From contig CAWCSS010000008.1 in assembly GCA_963798325.1 (NCBI GenBank), positions 1,116,001 to 1,180,000 of the forward strand: a stretch of DNA of 64,000 bases, read 5' to 3'. A model generated the notes under the pieces. The model made no database searches. It worked only from the letters and a program-made list of their open reading frames with translations, and was not told where the DNA came from. Every line of letters begins with the position of its first letter. Within the stretch, counting starts at the first letter, position 1. Shown here piece by piece: positions 16,324-26,032 of this stretch. This DNA comes from Solirubrobacter sp963798325 (GTDB lineage Bacteria; Actinomycetota; Thermoleophilia; Solirubrobacterales; Solirubrobacteraceae). The translations under genes were made by a program, and so were the position numbers.

Positions 16324-17847
16324 TCACCGCTTGATGGTCGCCTTCACCGCGAGCGTCGTGGTGGAGGCGCCGGTCGCCGTGGCCGAGACCTTGAGGGTCA
16401 CGGTCGCGGTCCTGCCCTTGAGCTTCTTGTAGGCCGCCTTGGGCAGCGTCAGGCCGACGTTGCGCTTCTTGGCGCCCGCGAGGGTCTTGGCCGCGGAGAC
16501 GGTGAGCGTGTAGGTCTTCTTCGCGATCTTGACCTTGACGGTCTTGGGCGCGGAGATCGCGCACGTGGCGGCGGCCGGGCAGGACACCGTGGCGATCGTC
16601 ACCGTGCGCTTGGCCGAGACCTTGCGCTTGCCGGCCAGCGTGCTGATGGTCGCGGTCGGCTTGGGCTTGCTCTGGACGATCGGGGTCGTCGCGATCGGCG
16701 TGGGCGTCGCGGTCGTGACGGGCTTCGGCAGGCTGCCGGTGATCGTCACGGGAACGTGTGACGCGCCGCCCGCGCCCTCGTTGCCGAGCTCACCGTGGGA
16801 GTTGCCGCCCCAGCAGTAGGTGACGCCGCCGTTGGCCACGGCGCAGGTGTGGCTGTTGGAGGTCGCGACGGCCGTGACGTCGCTGAGCCCCTGGACCTGG
16901 ACCGGGACGGACGACGGCTTGACGTCGCCGTTGCCCAGCATGCCGTTGGCGCCGTCGCCCCAGCAGAACAGCAGGCCGGTCTTGATCGCGCAGCCGGTGT
17001 ACCAGTTGTGGCTGATCGCGGTGACGCCGGACTCGAGCCCGGCGACCTTCACCGGGGTGCTGACGTCGTTGTCGGTGGGCTGGCCGATCTGGCCGAAGGT
17101 GTTCGAGCCCCAGCAGTAGACGGCGCCGCCGTAGATCGCGCAGGTCGAGTCGGCGCCCGCGGCCACCGCGGTGGCCTGGCCGGGAGCGGGCGCCGTGACC
17201 GACCGCGGGGTGCTCGTCAGCCCGCCGGGCGAGCCGAGATCGCCGTGGTCGCCGCCGCCCCAGCAACTCACGGCGCCGTCCTTGAGCGCGCACGCGTGGC
17301 GCCAGCCGGCGGCGACCTGCGTCACGCCGGTGGTCATTCCGGTCACCTGCACCGGCGTGCCGCTGCCCTGGTTGGATCCGTTGCCGAGGTAGCCGCCGCC
17401 CCAGCACTTCGCGGCGCCGTTGTGCACCGCGCACGCGCGGAACGCGGACACCGAGATGTCGGTCACGCCGGAGCCGAGGCCGGCGATGTCCACGGGCACC
17501 GCCGAGGACGTCACCCCATCGCCGAGCTTGCCGCTGTTGCCGATCCCCCAGCACTTGGCCGCGCCGGAGACGATCGCGCACACCGTGGCGTCCGAGCCGC
17601 CGCCCTGCTGGCTGGAGACGATGTGCGTCACGCCGCCGGTCAGCCCGGTCACCTGCACCGGGTCGTAGCTGTTCGGGCGCGTGAGGCCGTCACCGAGCGA
17701 GCCGAAACCGCGCGAGCCCCAGCACTGGGCGGCGCCGGCCGGAGTGATCTGGCAGCTCTGGCCTTCGCCCGCCGCGACCGGGTTCGCGTCGGCGGCAGAT
17801 GGGAGAGCGAGGGCGGCGACGACGAGCGTCAGCGAGAGACGGCGCAT
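16324..17847 (-). CDS. Secreted RCC1-repeat beta-propeller protein with Lys/Thr-rich tail
   Basis: A 507-residue exported protein. After the signal peptide (MRRLSLTLVVAALALPSAADA) come seven RCC1-type repeats of roughly 50 residues, each with a CAIxxGAAxCWG-like core (for example CALKDGAVSCWGGG and CAIYGGAVYCWGSN); the paired Cys in each repeat probably form disulfides. Residues from about 385 on form a Thr/Pro linker and a basic C-terminal beta-domain (KKTYTLTVSAAKTLAGAKKR). It likely binds a ligand or partner at the cell surface; no enzyme motif is visible. The ATG at 17847 is chosen because the signal peptide starts there. It converges on sufD. Confidence 0.85.
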   Translation of the reverse strand: MRRLSLTLVVAALALPSAADANPVAAGEGQSCQITPAGAAQCWGSRGFGSLGDGLTRPNSYDPVQVTGLTGGVTHIVSSQQGGGSDATVCAIVSGAAKCWGIGNSGKLGDGVTSSAVPVDIAGLGSGVTDISVSAFRACAVHNGAAKCWGGGYLGNGSNQGSGTPVQVTGMTTGVTQVAAGWRHACALKDGAVSCWGGGDHGDLGSPGGLTSTPRSVTAPAPGQATAVAAGADSTCAIYGGAVYCWGSNTFGQIGQPTDNDVSTPVKVAGLESGVTAISHNWYTGCAIKTGLLFCWGDGANGMLGNGDVKPSSVPVQVQGLSDVTAVATSNSHTCAVANGGVTYCWGGNSHGELGNEGAGGASHVPVTITGSLPKPVTTATPTPIATTPIVQSKPKPTATISTLAGKRKVSAKRTVTIATVSCPAAATCAISAPKTVKVKIAKKTYTLTVSAAKTLAGAKKRNVGLTLPKAAYKKLKGRTATVTLKVSATATGASTTTLAVKATIKR

Positions 17848-17923
17848 GCGTCGACTCTCGCTGAACGGTTCTCGGCGCGTACTAACCGGACGGTCAGGTC
17901 CGATCAGCGCCGCGCGGCGCCGG

Positions 17924-18869
17924 TCAGGCGCTGATCGAGCTGTGCAGGGCTCCGCGGACGGCTTCGGCCAGGTCCTCGTGCAGGCGCTTGGCGCCGTCGG
18001 CCACGCCCTGCATCCAGTAGAAGCCATGGATCATGCCCTCGTACTCGACGTAGGTGACGGGCACGCCCGCTTCGTGCAGGGCCGCGTGGTAGGCGCGTCC
18101 GTCGTCGCGCAGCGGGTCGAACTCGGCGGTGGCGATGAACGCGGGCGGCAGCCCCGAGTGGTCGTGGGCGCGCAGCGGTGAGACGCGGTAGTCGTCGACG
18201 ACGGACTTGTCCGGGACGTAGTGGTTCCAGAACCAGCGCATCGACTCGCGCTGGAGCAGGTAGCCCTCGGCGTTCTCGTGCGCGGAGCCGGTGTCCCAGC
18301 CGTGCTCGACGGCCGGATAGATCAGGCCCTGGAACGCGATCGACGGCCCGCCGCGATCGCGCGCGTGCAGGGCGATGGCGGCGGCGAGGTTGCCGCCGGC
18401 GCTGTCGCCGACGAGGCCGAGGCGGGTGCTGTCGACGTCGAGCTCGTCGGCGTGCTCGACCGTCCAGAGCAACGACGCCCAGCAGTCGTCGAACGGGACC
18501 GGGAACGGGTGCTCGGGCGCCTTCTGGTAGTTGACGGCGACGACCACGCAGCCCGTGCTGTTGGCCAGCGTGCGCATCGTCGTGTCGCACACCTCGATGT
18601 TGAGCACGACCCAGCCGCTGCCGTGGAAGTAGACGAGCACACCGAACGGGCCGTCGCCCTCGGGGGTGTAGATGCGCACCGGCAGGTCGGCGGTGGGGCC
18701 GGGGATGAAGTGGTGCTCGACCGAGGCGACGTCCTCGGGCGGGCCCTGGAGGTCGGCGAAGGCGCGGGCGGCGACGCGCGCCTCCGGCGACGCTCAGCTC
18801 CTCGAACGGCTTGGCCCCCATCTCGGCCATCTCCGCCAACAGCGTCTCGATCTGCGGATCCACCGGCAT
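17924..18869 (-). CDS. Alpha/beta hydrolase of the HSL/acetyl-esterase family, frameshifted near 18790
   Basis: A carboxylic-ester hydrolase of about 315 residues. N-terminal residues (PVDPQIETLLAEMAEMGAKP) are in one frame, and from about residue 30 the protein continues in another. Removing one G at about 18790 restores ELSVAEARVAARAFADL. Motifs are the oxyanion loop YFHGSGW (HGGG-like), the nucleophile elbow GDSAGGN, the acid EFDPLRDDG and the catalytic His in MIHGFYWM. ATG 18869 has GGAGGAGG just upstream, confirming the N-terminal piece is real. A sequencing indel or a recent mutation both fit; everything after the break is intact. Confidence 0.85.
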
Positions 18870-18901
18870 GACGCCTCCTCCTCGCTAGTGTCACGCGTCT
18901 G

Positions 18902-19036
18902 AAGTTCGTTGACGCCTACCGGGCGCCTCGCGGCGCCTGACGCCCTCCGGCGATCCCGCAAGTACGCCCGGTACGAGCCGGATCACCGGCGAACGCCATG
19001 CATCCACGATGCATCCCGCTATGCGTGAACGAACTT
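18902..19036. repeat. Intergenic inverted repeats upstream of the esterase
   Basis: AAGTTCGTT (18902-18910) and its complement AACGAACTT (19028-19036) flank this gap. Inside lie GGCGCC-TCGC-GGCGCC (18922-18937) and two ATGCATC copies four bases apart. These could be operator sites for the neighbouring WYL regulator; chance is possible. No gene is seen. Confidence 0.3.
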
Positions 19037-19049
19037 GCGACGCGCAACA

Positions 19050-20004
19050 CTAGACGGCTCCCATTATCCGCTCGCCGATGAGGCGGAGCCGCTCGACCAG
19101 CTCGGGCGGCTCGTGGACCACGTAGTCGGCGGGAATCATCGCGATCCGCATCGCCAGCCAGTCGAGGTTGTCGTCGCCGGTGCGCAGTTCACAGCGCGCC
19201 TCGCCCAGCGCCGTCAGCTCGCCGGCCAGCCAGCGCCTGGATTCCAGCTCGGCGGCCGGGCACTCGACGGTCACGCGCGCCTCGTAGCGCATCCGGTAGG
19301 AGCGCAGGCCCTGTTGGACGAAGGCGGCGGCGTCGTCGGCCGGCAGCGTGCGCGGGTGGAAGCGCACACCGGTCGAAACGACCTTCGCGATCCGGTCGAC
19401 GCGAAACGAGCGCCAGTCGGTGCGGCCGGTGTCCCACGCGACCAGATACCAGCGGCGCCCGGCGTTGACCAGCGAGTGCGGCTCGGTCTCGCGCTTGGAG
19501 GCCGGCCTTGTCGCGGGCGGTGTAGGCGAAGCGCACGCGCTCGTGGTCGCGCACGGCGGCGGCGAGGGTCGTCAGGCACTGCGGGTCGACGGTCGGGCCG
19601 CCGTAGACCTGCAGCGTCTGCGTGGCGCGCTGCAGTGCCTGGACGCGCCGGCGCAGGTGCGCGGGAAGCACCTGTTCGAGCTTGACCAGCGCCCGCACCG
19701 CGGTCTCCTCGACGCCCGCGACGCTGCTGCCGGCCGCGGTCCTGAGCGCCACGGCGATCGCGATCGCCTCGTCGTCGTCGAGCAGCAGCGGCGGCATCGC
19801 CGTGCCCGCGCGCAGCTGGTACCCGCCGGCCGGGCCCGTCATCGACTCGACCGGATAGCCGAGCGTGCGCAGCCGGTCGATGTCGCGGCGGATCGTGCGC
19901 GGCGAGACCTCCAGCCGGTCGGCCAGCTCGTTGCCCGGCCAGTCGCGGCGGCCCTGCAGCAGGGACAGCAGCGTCAGCAGGCGACTGGAGGTCGTCTCAC
20001 TCAT
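19050..20004 (-). CDS. WYL-domain (YafY-type) transcriptional regulator, frameshifted near 19503
   Basis: An HTH plus WYL-domain regulator of about 318 residues. The DeoR-like HTH (LADRLEVSPRTIRRDIDRL) and linker region are intact up to RFAYTARDKAG. Deleting one base near 19503 continues as SKRETEPHSLVNAGRRWYLV, with the WYL motif itself (RRWYLVAWD), then FRVDRIAKVV and the C-terminal WCX part ending ERIMGAV. The break lies in the middle of a conserved domain, so an indel error is likely. Such proteins usually control a divergent neighbour, here the small gene at 20070. Ligand unknown. Confidence 0.85.
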
Positions 20005-20069
20005 CCGCGTTCAAGGATCTTCGGTGTTGCGGACAGATACTGACCTAAACGGCCGGGAGACTGCGTCGC

Positions 20070-20303
20070 ATGCGACTCGAAGTCACGTTGACCCACCCCG
20101 CGGCGGCGTTCGCGGCGATGCTCGCGCTCGAATCGATGAGCGAGGAACCGGTCCACGCCCAGCACACGCTGATCTCGGTCAGCGTGCCCGAACGCTCCGG
20201 AGCGGTGATGGAGGCCGCGCAGCGGCTGATCCGCGCCGGCGTGGCCGCCGACGACATCGAGGTCCGTCCCGACCCGGTTCAGCGCTTGGGCTTGGCCGTG
20301 TAG
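20070..20303 (+). CDS. 77-residue protein of unknown function, divergent from the WYL regulator
   Basis: The frame reads MRLEVTLTHPAAAFAAMLAL then ESMSEEPVHAQHTLISVSVP and ends RPDPVQRLGLAV. It alternates beta and alpha segments with few low-complexity runs and strong G/C third positions, unlike the opposite-strand frame. GAGACT stands seven bases upstream of the ATG, matching the leaderless layout (A at position 2, T at position 6). Its last 25 bases overlap the convergent surface-protein gene. I do not recognise the family; divergence from a WYL regulator suggests it could be the regulated target. Confidence 0.5.
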   Translation: MRLEVTLTHPAAAFAAMLALESMSEEPVHAQHTLISVSVPERSGAVMEAAQRLIRAGVAADDIEVRPDPVQRLGLAV

Positions 20304-23300
20304 CTCTTCTTGGCGCGCACCGTGAACTTCTTGTGGCGCACGTTGTCCTGGACCTCGACGACGCCGACCTCGACCTTGGTCAGCGTGCCCGCGCACGAGT
20401 CCTGCACGAGCCACTTGGTGCCACGCACGGTGGCGGCGGCGTACTTGCCCTCGGTCCGGAACTTGCCCTTGCCGTCGCCCCACAGCTTGCGCTTCTTGGG
20501 TTTGGCGGCGGCGGCCTTGCCCTTCTTCTTCGGGCACGGCGCGAGCGTCTCGACGAGCGCCAGGTTGGTGTAGCCGCCCTTCTGGGTGACCTTGAAGATG
20601 CCGTCGTAGAACTTCGCCTTGTCGGTGGCGGAGGCGGTGATCTCGACCGTGCCCTTGCGCGCGTCGACGATCGAGCCGAGCGGAATGCTCTGCCCGGGGC
20701 CGAGCGGGACGCAGGCACTCGACGCCGACCGCCGCACGCAGACGGAGCCGCCGCTGGTCCCAGCGACCACGGTCTGGTTGGGGATCGGCGTCGGCGTCGG
20801 CGTGGCGCTCGGCGCCGGGGTCGGCTGGGCCGTGGGGATCGCCTGCGGCGTCGGGTCCGGGCCGGCGACGGTGAACGACCGAGCCGCGGGTGAGGGATCG
20901 GTGTTCCCCGCCGCGTCGCGGGCGCGCACCCGCAGGACGTGCTCGCCCGGCGCCAGCGCCGGCGGCGTGTACGGCGAGGCGCACGCGGTGTACGCGCCGT
21001 CGTCGATGCTGCACTCGTACGTGGAGCCCGTGTCCGTCGCGAAGTCGAACGGCGGGCCCGCGGCGGGTGAGATCGTCGTCTCCGGCGGCGTGGCCGATCC
21101 ACCCGCGTACGCGGCGGAGGTCACGGCCGGGACGTCGGAGGTGGTGCTCACGCGCAACGTGTACGGCCCGGCGCTCGCGGGCGTCGTGACGCGCGGGAAG
21201 GTGACCTCGACCCGGCCGCCCGGCGGGACGGTGCCGGTGGTGGAGAGGTTGCAGTGGACGACGAGCCCGGACGGGCTGCTGCACCCGCCGATCACGGTGC
21301 TGGAGCCGGCCAGGCGCACGGTCGAGCTGGCGAAGTTCGGGAAGGTCGTCCCGGTCGGGAAGGTCACGTCGATCGCGCTGCCGGCGTCGCCGTACATCCC
21401 GCCGGTGGACGAGGCGGTGAAGGTGACGACGTGCTGCCCGGAGGTCGCGGGCGTCGTCGGGGCGACGACCGCGACGTTGCTGACGGACTGCCCGGCGGGG
21501 ATCGTGAACATCGGCGAGCTGGAGCTCGGGACGTCGCTCGTGGTGCTCACCGCGACCTGGCGGCCGGGACCCGCGGGGCCGTTGATGACGCCGCGCAGCG
21601 TCACGCGGATGCGGGCGCCGGCGGCCGCCGACGCGCTGGAGTTGAGCGGGCACGTGACGACCAGGCCGCTCGGGCTGTTGCAACCGCCGAGGGACGTCTG
21701 GCCGACGTTGATCGTCCCGCCGAACCCGGAGCCGAACGTGGTGCCCGACGGCAGCTGCAGCACGATCTGGCTGCCCGCGTCCCCGAACAGCCCGCCCGTG
21801 CTGGGCGAGGCGGTGAACTCGACGACGTAGAGCGTGCGCGCCCCGGCGGCGGGGGACGGGTTCGTGGGGTCGACGGTGACGTCGGACGGGGCCGCGCCGG
21901 GATCGACGGTGAAGCCGGCCGAGTCCACGAACGGGAGGTCGGTGGTCGTGCTGACCTTCACGACCTTCCCGGCTCCGGCGGTGCTGTTGATCACGCCGCG
22001 CAGGGTCAGCTCGAGCTGATGGCCGGCCGCCGCGCTCGCGCTCGAGTTCAGCGAGCACGTGACGCTCTGGCCGCTCGGCGCGAAGCAGCCGCCGAGGCTC
22101 GTCGCGGTCGTCAGGTCCACCAGCGAGCCGTTGAAGTTGACGCCGAACGTCGTGCCCGCCGGCAGGTTGACGGTCACCTGGCCGTTCGCGTCACCCGTGA
22201 GCCCGCCGGTCTCGGAGAGGGTGAACCGGATCACGTACCGCGTCCGCGAACCGGCGCCCGAGGACGGGTTGTCGATGGCGGCGGTCACGTTGCTCACCGA
22301 ATGCGGGTCGACGACCGCGTAGGTGCCGGAGGACACGGCCGGCAGGTCGCTGGTCGTCGCGACCGTCACCTGCTTGTCGGTGCCGGTCGCCGTCGGGTTC
22401 ACGACCGCGCGCAGGGCGACCCGCAGCTGATGGCCGAAGCCGGCCACCGCGCTGGAGTTCAGCGGGCAGGTCACGGTCTGCAGGCTGGGCGTGTTGCAGC
22501 CCCCGAGCGTGGTGGCGGTGGTGACGTCGGTGATCGTCCCGTTGAAGTTGTTGGCGAACGTCGTCCCGGTCGGGAGCGTGATCTGGATCTGGCTGTTCGC
22601 CTCGCCCGCCAGCCCACCGGTGGCGGAGAGCGTGAAGTCCACGAGGTAGGTCGTGCGCGCGCCCGCCGCGGCCGACGGGACGGTGTTGTTGACGCTGACG
22701 GCGCTGACCGCGTTGCCGTCGACGACGGAGAAGTTCGCCGAGGGGACGAGCGGCAGGTCGGTGGTGGTCGACACGCCCACCTGTTTGGTTCCGGTCGTGC
22801 CGTTGACGACGCTGCGCAGCGTGACCCGCAGGTGCTGGCTCGCGGCGGCGGTGGCGCTGGAGTTCAGCGGGCAGGTGACGGTCTGGCCCACGGGCGCGTT
22901 GCAGCCGCCGAGGTTGAGGCCGGTGGTGACGTTCGTGATCGTGCCGTTGAAGCCGGAGGCGAAGGCGCTGCCGGCGGGGAGCGTGAGCCGGATCTGGCTC
23001 CCCGCGTCACCGGTCAACCCGCCCGTGGCCGAGAGGTTGAAGTCGACGACGTAGAGCGTGCGCGCTCCCGCGCCGGCCGACGGGAGGCTGTTGTCGGTCG
23101 TGACCGCCGTCACCGGGCCGCCCGTCACCACCGACGCGTTGTTCGTCGAGGACGCGGGGTCGACGTCGGTCGTCGTCGTCACCGAGACCGCGATCGCGCC
23201 GGGCGTCGAGGCGTTGGTGACGGCGCGGAACTCGACCACGAGCGCGGTGGCGGCCGGGATCGACGCGCTCGAGTTCAACGGGCACGTGATCGTCAGCCCG

Positions 23301-23578
23301 ATCGGGCTGTTGCAGCCGCCGTTGGAGACCGCGCCGCGCATGATCGACCCGCCGGAGAAGGTCGAGAGGTCCGTGCCCTGGGGGAAGGTCACGCGGATGT
23401 TCTGGCTCAGCGAACCGCTGAGTGCGCTGGTGGTGGTCAGGCCGACGCGCCAGGTGGTCTTCGCCCCGGCGGCCGCGGAGGGCGTCGTGTTGTCCAGCGT
23501 GACGTTGGTGACCTGCGAGGCGGCGGCGGGTGAAGCGAGAGCGAGAACGGCCAGCAACGTCAGGACAACGAGGCGCAC
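20279..23578 (-). CDS. Large secreted surface protein with seven ~115-residue beta repeats
   Basis: A 1099-residue exported protein with a GTG start and signal peptide (LTLLAVLALASPAAAS). Six to seven tandem repeats follow. Each starts near PSAGARTLYVVDF, passes GGLTGDAGSQIRLTLPAG, GCNSPSGLVVTCPLNSSASA and HQLRVTLRGVVN and ends with VSTTTDLP. The paired cysteines in GGC and TCPL are conserved in each. An Ig-like/chitobiase-type domain (YECSIDDGAYTACASPY, LRVRARDAAGNTDPSP), a Pro/Thr linker and a basic C-terminal domain (about 940-1099) complete it. The repeat looks like a DUF11-like or adhesin stalk. No enzymatic motif. Function is probably structural or adhesive. Confidence 0.82.
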   Translation of the reverse strand: MRLVVLTLLAVLALASPAAASQVTNVTLDNTTPSAAAGAKTTWRVGLTTTSALSGSLSQNIRVTFPQGTDLSTFSGGSIMRGAVSNGGCNSPIGLTITCPLNSSASIPAATALVVEFRAVTNASTPGAIAVSVTTTTDVDPASSTNNASVVTGGPVTAVTTDNSLPSAGAGARTLYVVDFNLSATGGLTGDAGSQIRLTLPAGSAFASGFNGTITNVTTGLNLGGCNAPVGQTVTCPLNSSATAAASQHLRVTLRSVVNGTTGTKQVGVSTTTDLPLVPSANFSVVDGNAVSAVSVNNTVPSAAAGARTTYLVDFTLSATGGLAGEANSQIQITLPTGTTFANNFNGTITDVTTATTLGGCNTPSLQTVTCPLNSSAVAGFGHQLRVALRAVVNPTATGTDKQVTVATTSDLPAVSSGTYAVVDPHSVSNVTAAIDNPSSGAGSRTRYVIRFTLSETGGLTGDANGQVTVNLPAGTTFGVNFNGSLVDLTTATSLGGCFAPSGQSVTCSLNSSASAAAGHQLELTLRGVINSTAGAGKVVKVSTTTDLPFVDSAGFTVDPGAAPSDVTVDPTNPSPAAGARTLYVVEFTASPSTGGLFGDAGSQIVLQLPSGTTFGSGFGGTINVGQTSLGGCNSPSGLVVTCPLNSSASAAAGARIRVTLRGVINGPAGPGRQVAVSTTSDVPSSSSPMFTIPAGQSVSNVAVVAPTTPATSGQHVVTFTASSTGGMYGDAGSAIDVTFPTGTTFPNFASSTVRLAGSSTVIGGCSSPSGLVVHCNLSTTGTVPPGGRVEVTFPRVTTPASAGPYTLRVSTTSDVPAVTSAAYAGGSATPPETTISPAAGPPFDFATDTGSTYECSIDDGAYTACASPYTPPALAPGEHVLRVRARDAAGNTDPSPAARSFTVAGPDPTPQAIPTAQPTPAPSATPTPTPIPNQTVVAGTSGGSVCVRRSASSACVPLGPGQSIPLGSIVDARKGTVEITASATDKAKFYDGIFKVTQKGGYTNLALVETLAPCPKKKGKAAAAKPKKRKLWGDGKGKFRTEGKYAAATVRGTKWLVQDSCAGTLTKVEVGVVEVQDNVRHKKFTVRAKKSYTAKPKR

Positions 23579-23623
23579 GAGCCGACCCTAACCGCAGCTG
23601 AGAAGCTCGTGTGAATCGTTCGT

Positions 23624-24385
23624 TCAGGTCACGAGCATCCCGCCGTCCACGGGGAGCAGCGCGCCGGTGATGTAGGAGGACGCGTCACTGGCGAGGAAGA
23701 TCAGCGCGGCGGTGAGCTCCTCGGGCTCGCCCTTGCGGCCGGCGGGCACCCGCTGGAGCATCGCGTCGATATAGCCCTCGGGGTAGGTCTCGGTCATCTC
23801 GGACGGGAAGAAGCCGGGGGCGAGCGCGTTGACGCGGATGCCCTTGCGGCCGGTCCACTGCTGCGCGAGGTCGCGCGTGAGGCCGATGATCGCCGCCTTG
23901 CTGGAGCTGTAGGCGGCCTGCGGGAGGCCCGCCGTGGTCGAGCCCAGGACGGAGCCGATGTTCACGATGCTCGATCCCGGCGGCATCACCTTGCCGCACG
24001 CCTGCGCCATCCAGTAGGAGCCGTTGAGGTTGATCTCGATCACCTGGCGGAACTGGTCCGGCGTCTCCTTGGACGCGGGGACGGCGGTACCGATCCCGGC
24101 GTTGTTGACGAGGATGTCGAGACGGCCGAGCTGCTCGACGGTCTCCTCGGCGACGCGGATGCAGTCGGCGGGGTCCGAGACGTCGGCGGTGATCGCGACG
24201 CAGCGCCGGCCGAGCGCCTCGACGTCGGCCTTGGTCTGCTCGAGCCGGTCGGTGCGGCGGGCGCAGATGGCGATGTCGGCGCCGACCTCGGCGAGCCCGG
24301 CGGCGAACGCGGCCCCGAGCCCGGAGGAGGCGCCGGTGATGACGGCCACCTTGCCGTCGAGCCGGAAGCGATCGATCAGGGACAT
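23624..24385 (-). CDS. Short-chain dehydrogenase/reductase (3-oxoacyl-ACP reductase-like)
   Basis: A 253-residue classical SDR. It shows the Rossmann motif TGASSGLG, NNAGIGTAV, the catalytic Ser in NIGSVLGS and YSSSK, and the C-terminal SSYITGALLPVDGGMLV typical of FabG-type enzymes. Substrate unknown. The start at 24385 (MSLIDRFRLDGKVAVITG) is preceded by TAGCCT eight bases upstream, close to the leaderless layout. The longer in-frame reading back to 24571 belongs to a different, broken gene. No partner gene is obvious. Confidence 0.9.
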   Translation of the reverse strand: MSLIDRFRLDGKVAVITGASSGLGAAFAAGLAEVGADIAICARRTDRLEQTKADVEALGRRCVAITADVSDPADCIRVAEETVEQLGRLDILVNNAGIGTAVPASKETPDQFRQVIEINLNGSYWMAQACGKVMPPGSSIVNIGSVLGSTTAGLPQAAYSSSKAAIIGLTRDLAQQWTGRKGIRVNALAPGFFPSEMTETYPEGYIDAMLQRVPAGRKGEPEELTAALIFLASDASSYITGALLPVDGGMLVT

Positions 24386-24397
24386 GCCGCCGCAGGC

Positions 24398-24571
24398 TAC
24401 GTGGTCGCGCCGGGGATCAGCGTCGGCACCGGCACGATCGGTGAGGCGTCGGCGTGCTCGTCCTCGATCAGCGCGTGCAGGCGACGCGCCATCGCCACCC
24501 GCCGTGACGGACTGATTGTATTCGTCTGCCCGGGAGACACCCGCGGCCCTGGCCACATCCGCGCTGGTCAC
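24398..24571 (-). pseudogene. Possible HTH remnant (LacI-like), split by a frameshift
   Basis: From GTG 24571 the frame reads VTSADVARAAGVSRADEYN, the start of a LacI-type HTH. Another frame then continues NTISPSRRVAMARRL, HALIEDEHADASPIV and PVPTLIPGATT to a stop at 24398. Joined by one indel this gives a protein of about 59 residues whose second half resembles the ISPETRERV segment of LacI headpieces. It may be a decayed regulator, a tiny HTH protein, or chance. Confidence 0.3.
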
Positions 24572-25670
24572 GTCCGGTCGCCCCCACGTTCGATCCTAGT
24601 TGCGCGCGCGAACCGATACCGAGCTTGCGGTAGGCGGCGCCGAGGTGGCCTTCGACCGTCTTCTCGGTGAGAAACAGCGTCTCCGCGATCTCGCGGTTGC
24701 TGCGACCCTCGGCCGCGAGGCGGGCGACACGGCGCTGCGCGGCCGTGAGCGAGGCGACGCCCGTGAGCGCGCTGCGGCGCGGTCGCGCGCCGGTGTCGAT
24801 GACGCAGTTCGGCGCGCGCGTCTCGGCCAGCGCGGTGGCGCCGAGTCGCTCGGCGATCTCGAGCGCCCGCTTGAGGGTTCGCGGCCGCCGAGGGCGGTGA
24901 GCGCGCGGGCGTGTTCGAGCCTGGCCTCGGAACGTGCTCGAGCGTCGACGGCCGCTTCGAGCGTCTCCCGGTCAGCGTTGATCTCGCCGATCGTGCGCAG
25001 TGCCATTCCCTCTTCGCGCCGCGCGCCGAAGGGGCGGGCACGGTCGACCTGCTCGTCGCAGGCGTCGAGCGCCTCCGAGGTGCGGCCGCTGGCGTGCAGT
25101 GCGGTTGCGAGGCGTCTTGCCGCAGGCGATGAAGCCGGGATTCCTCAGGCCCCACGCGCGCTGCCGGCGCTCCGCCTCGCGGGCGTGGCGAGCGCGTCTT
25201 GGACCCGCCCCTGCGCGAGGCGGAGGCGCGCGAGCGTGTCGAGCATGAACGTGAACCCGAACTCCTCGGGCAGGTCGTCCTCGAGGCCGGTCAGCGCAGG
25301 CCAGTGCCCCGCCTCCTCGAGTTGCCCGCGTTCGAGTCAGCGCGTCGACGAGCGGCGAGACCACCGACGGCAACGCGGTCCGGTACGCGCGCAGCGGTAA
25401 GCTCGAGCTCGGTCACCCACTCGATCAGCCCGCGCAGATCGGCCTCGACATCCGCCACCCGACCCATCCGCAACCGCACCATCGCCCGCAGCGCGATCGC
25501 CATCCGCAACGTGTGGAACTCCCCGGCGGCGCGCGCCGCTCGGCGACTCCACTCCACTCCGCGTCGGCCCGCTCGTAGCGCCCGGCGGCCTGCAGCGCGA
25601 CGAGCGCCGCGGCGAGCCCGACTCGGTCCGAGCCGGTGCGCGAGCGCCTCCTCCGCGAGCCGCGCGCCGT

Positions 25671-26000
25671 CCGCGGCGGGACCACGCGCGACCTCGATCC
25701 ACGCCCGCACCGGCGAACCGGGCAGGCGAGCGCTCGATCGCATCGAGCCCACCGAACCGCCTGACGAGCGACAGATCGAGCACGGCGACCGATCGCCAGC
25801 TCGACCTCGAGCTGCGCTGCGCGCGCGCGCCCCGCGTCGGCCGCGCCGCTCGTCCGCGGCGGGATCACGCGCGCCCTCGATCCCGCCCGCACGGGAGAGC
25901 CGGGCAGGCGCGCGCCGATCGCGTCGAGCCCACCGAAGCGCCGGACGAGCGAGAGATCGAGCACGGCGACCGTCGCGAGCTCGATCTCGAGCCGGAGGAA
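25671..26000. repeat. Imperfect tandem duplication with 183-bp period inside the LuxR gene
   Basis: The stretch from 25671 recurs at 25854. About 130 bases align well (both copies share CCGCGGCGGGA, CGCATCGAGCCCACCGAA-like and GAGCGA-AGATCGAGCACGGCGACC blocks). The period of 183 bases equals 61 codons, so it could be a duplicated TPR pair or an assembly duplication. Confidence 0.6.
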
Positions 26001-26032
26001 CGAAACGCCCCGCCATCCGGGCGTTTCGTTCC
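25997..26032. repeat. Perfect 14-bp inverted repeat in the LuxR coding region
   Basis: GGAACGAAACGCCC (25997-26010), 8-base loop, GGGCGTTTCGTTCC (26019-26032). It lies where the second duplicated unit stops matching the first, and the coding frame changes close by. It may be a fold-back sequencing artefact or a real hairpin. Confidence 0.6.

Noticed and set aside
21254..23533. 759-codon open frame on the plus strand opposite the repeat surface protein
   Set aside because: It is rich in Arg/Gly/Asp with no domain, and arises because GC-rich repeats keep the opposite frame open; the minus frame has a signal peptide and conserved repeats.
24386..24571. N-terminal extension of the SDR to 24571
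   Set aside because: Classical SDRs begin close to the TGxxxGxG motif; the extension is HTH-like and Arg-rich and belongs to another reading frame history.
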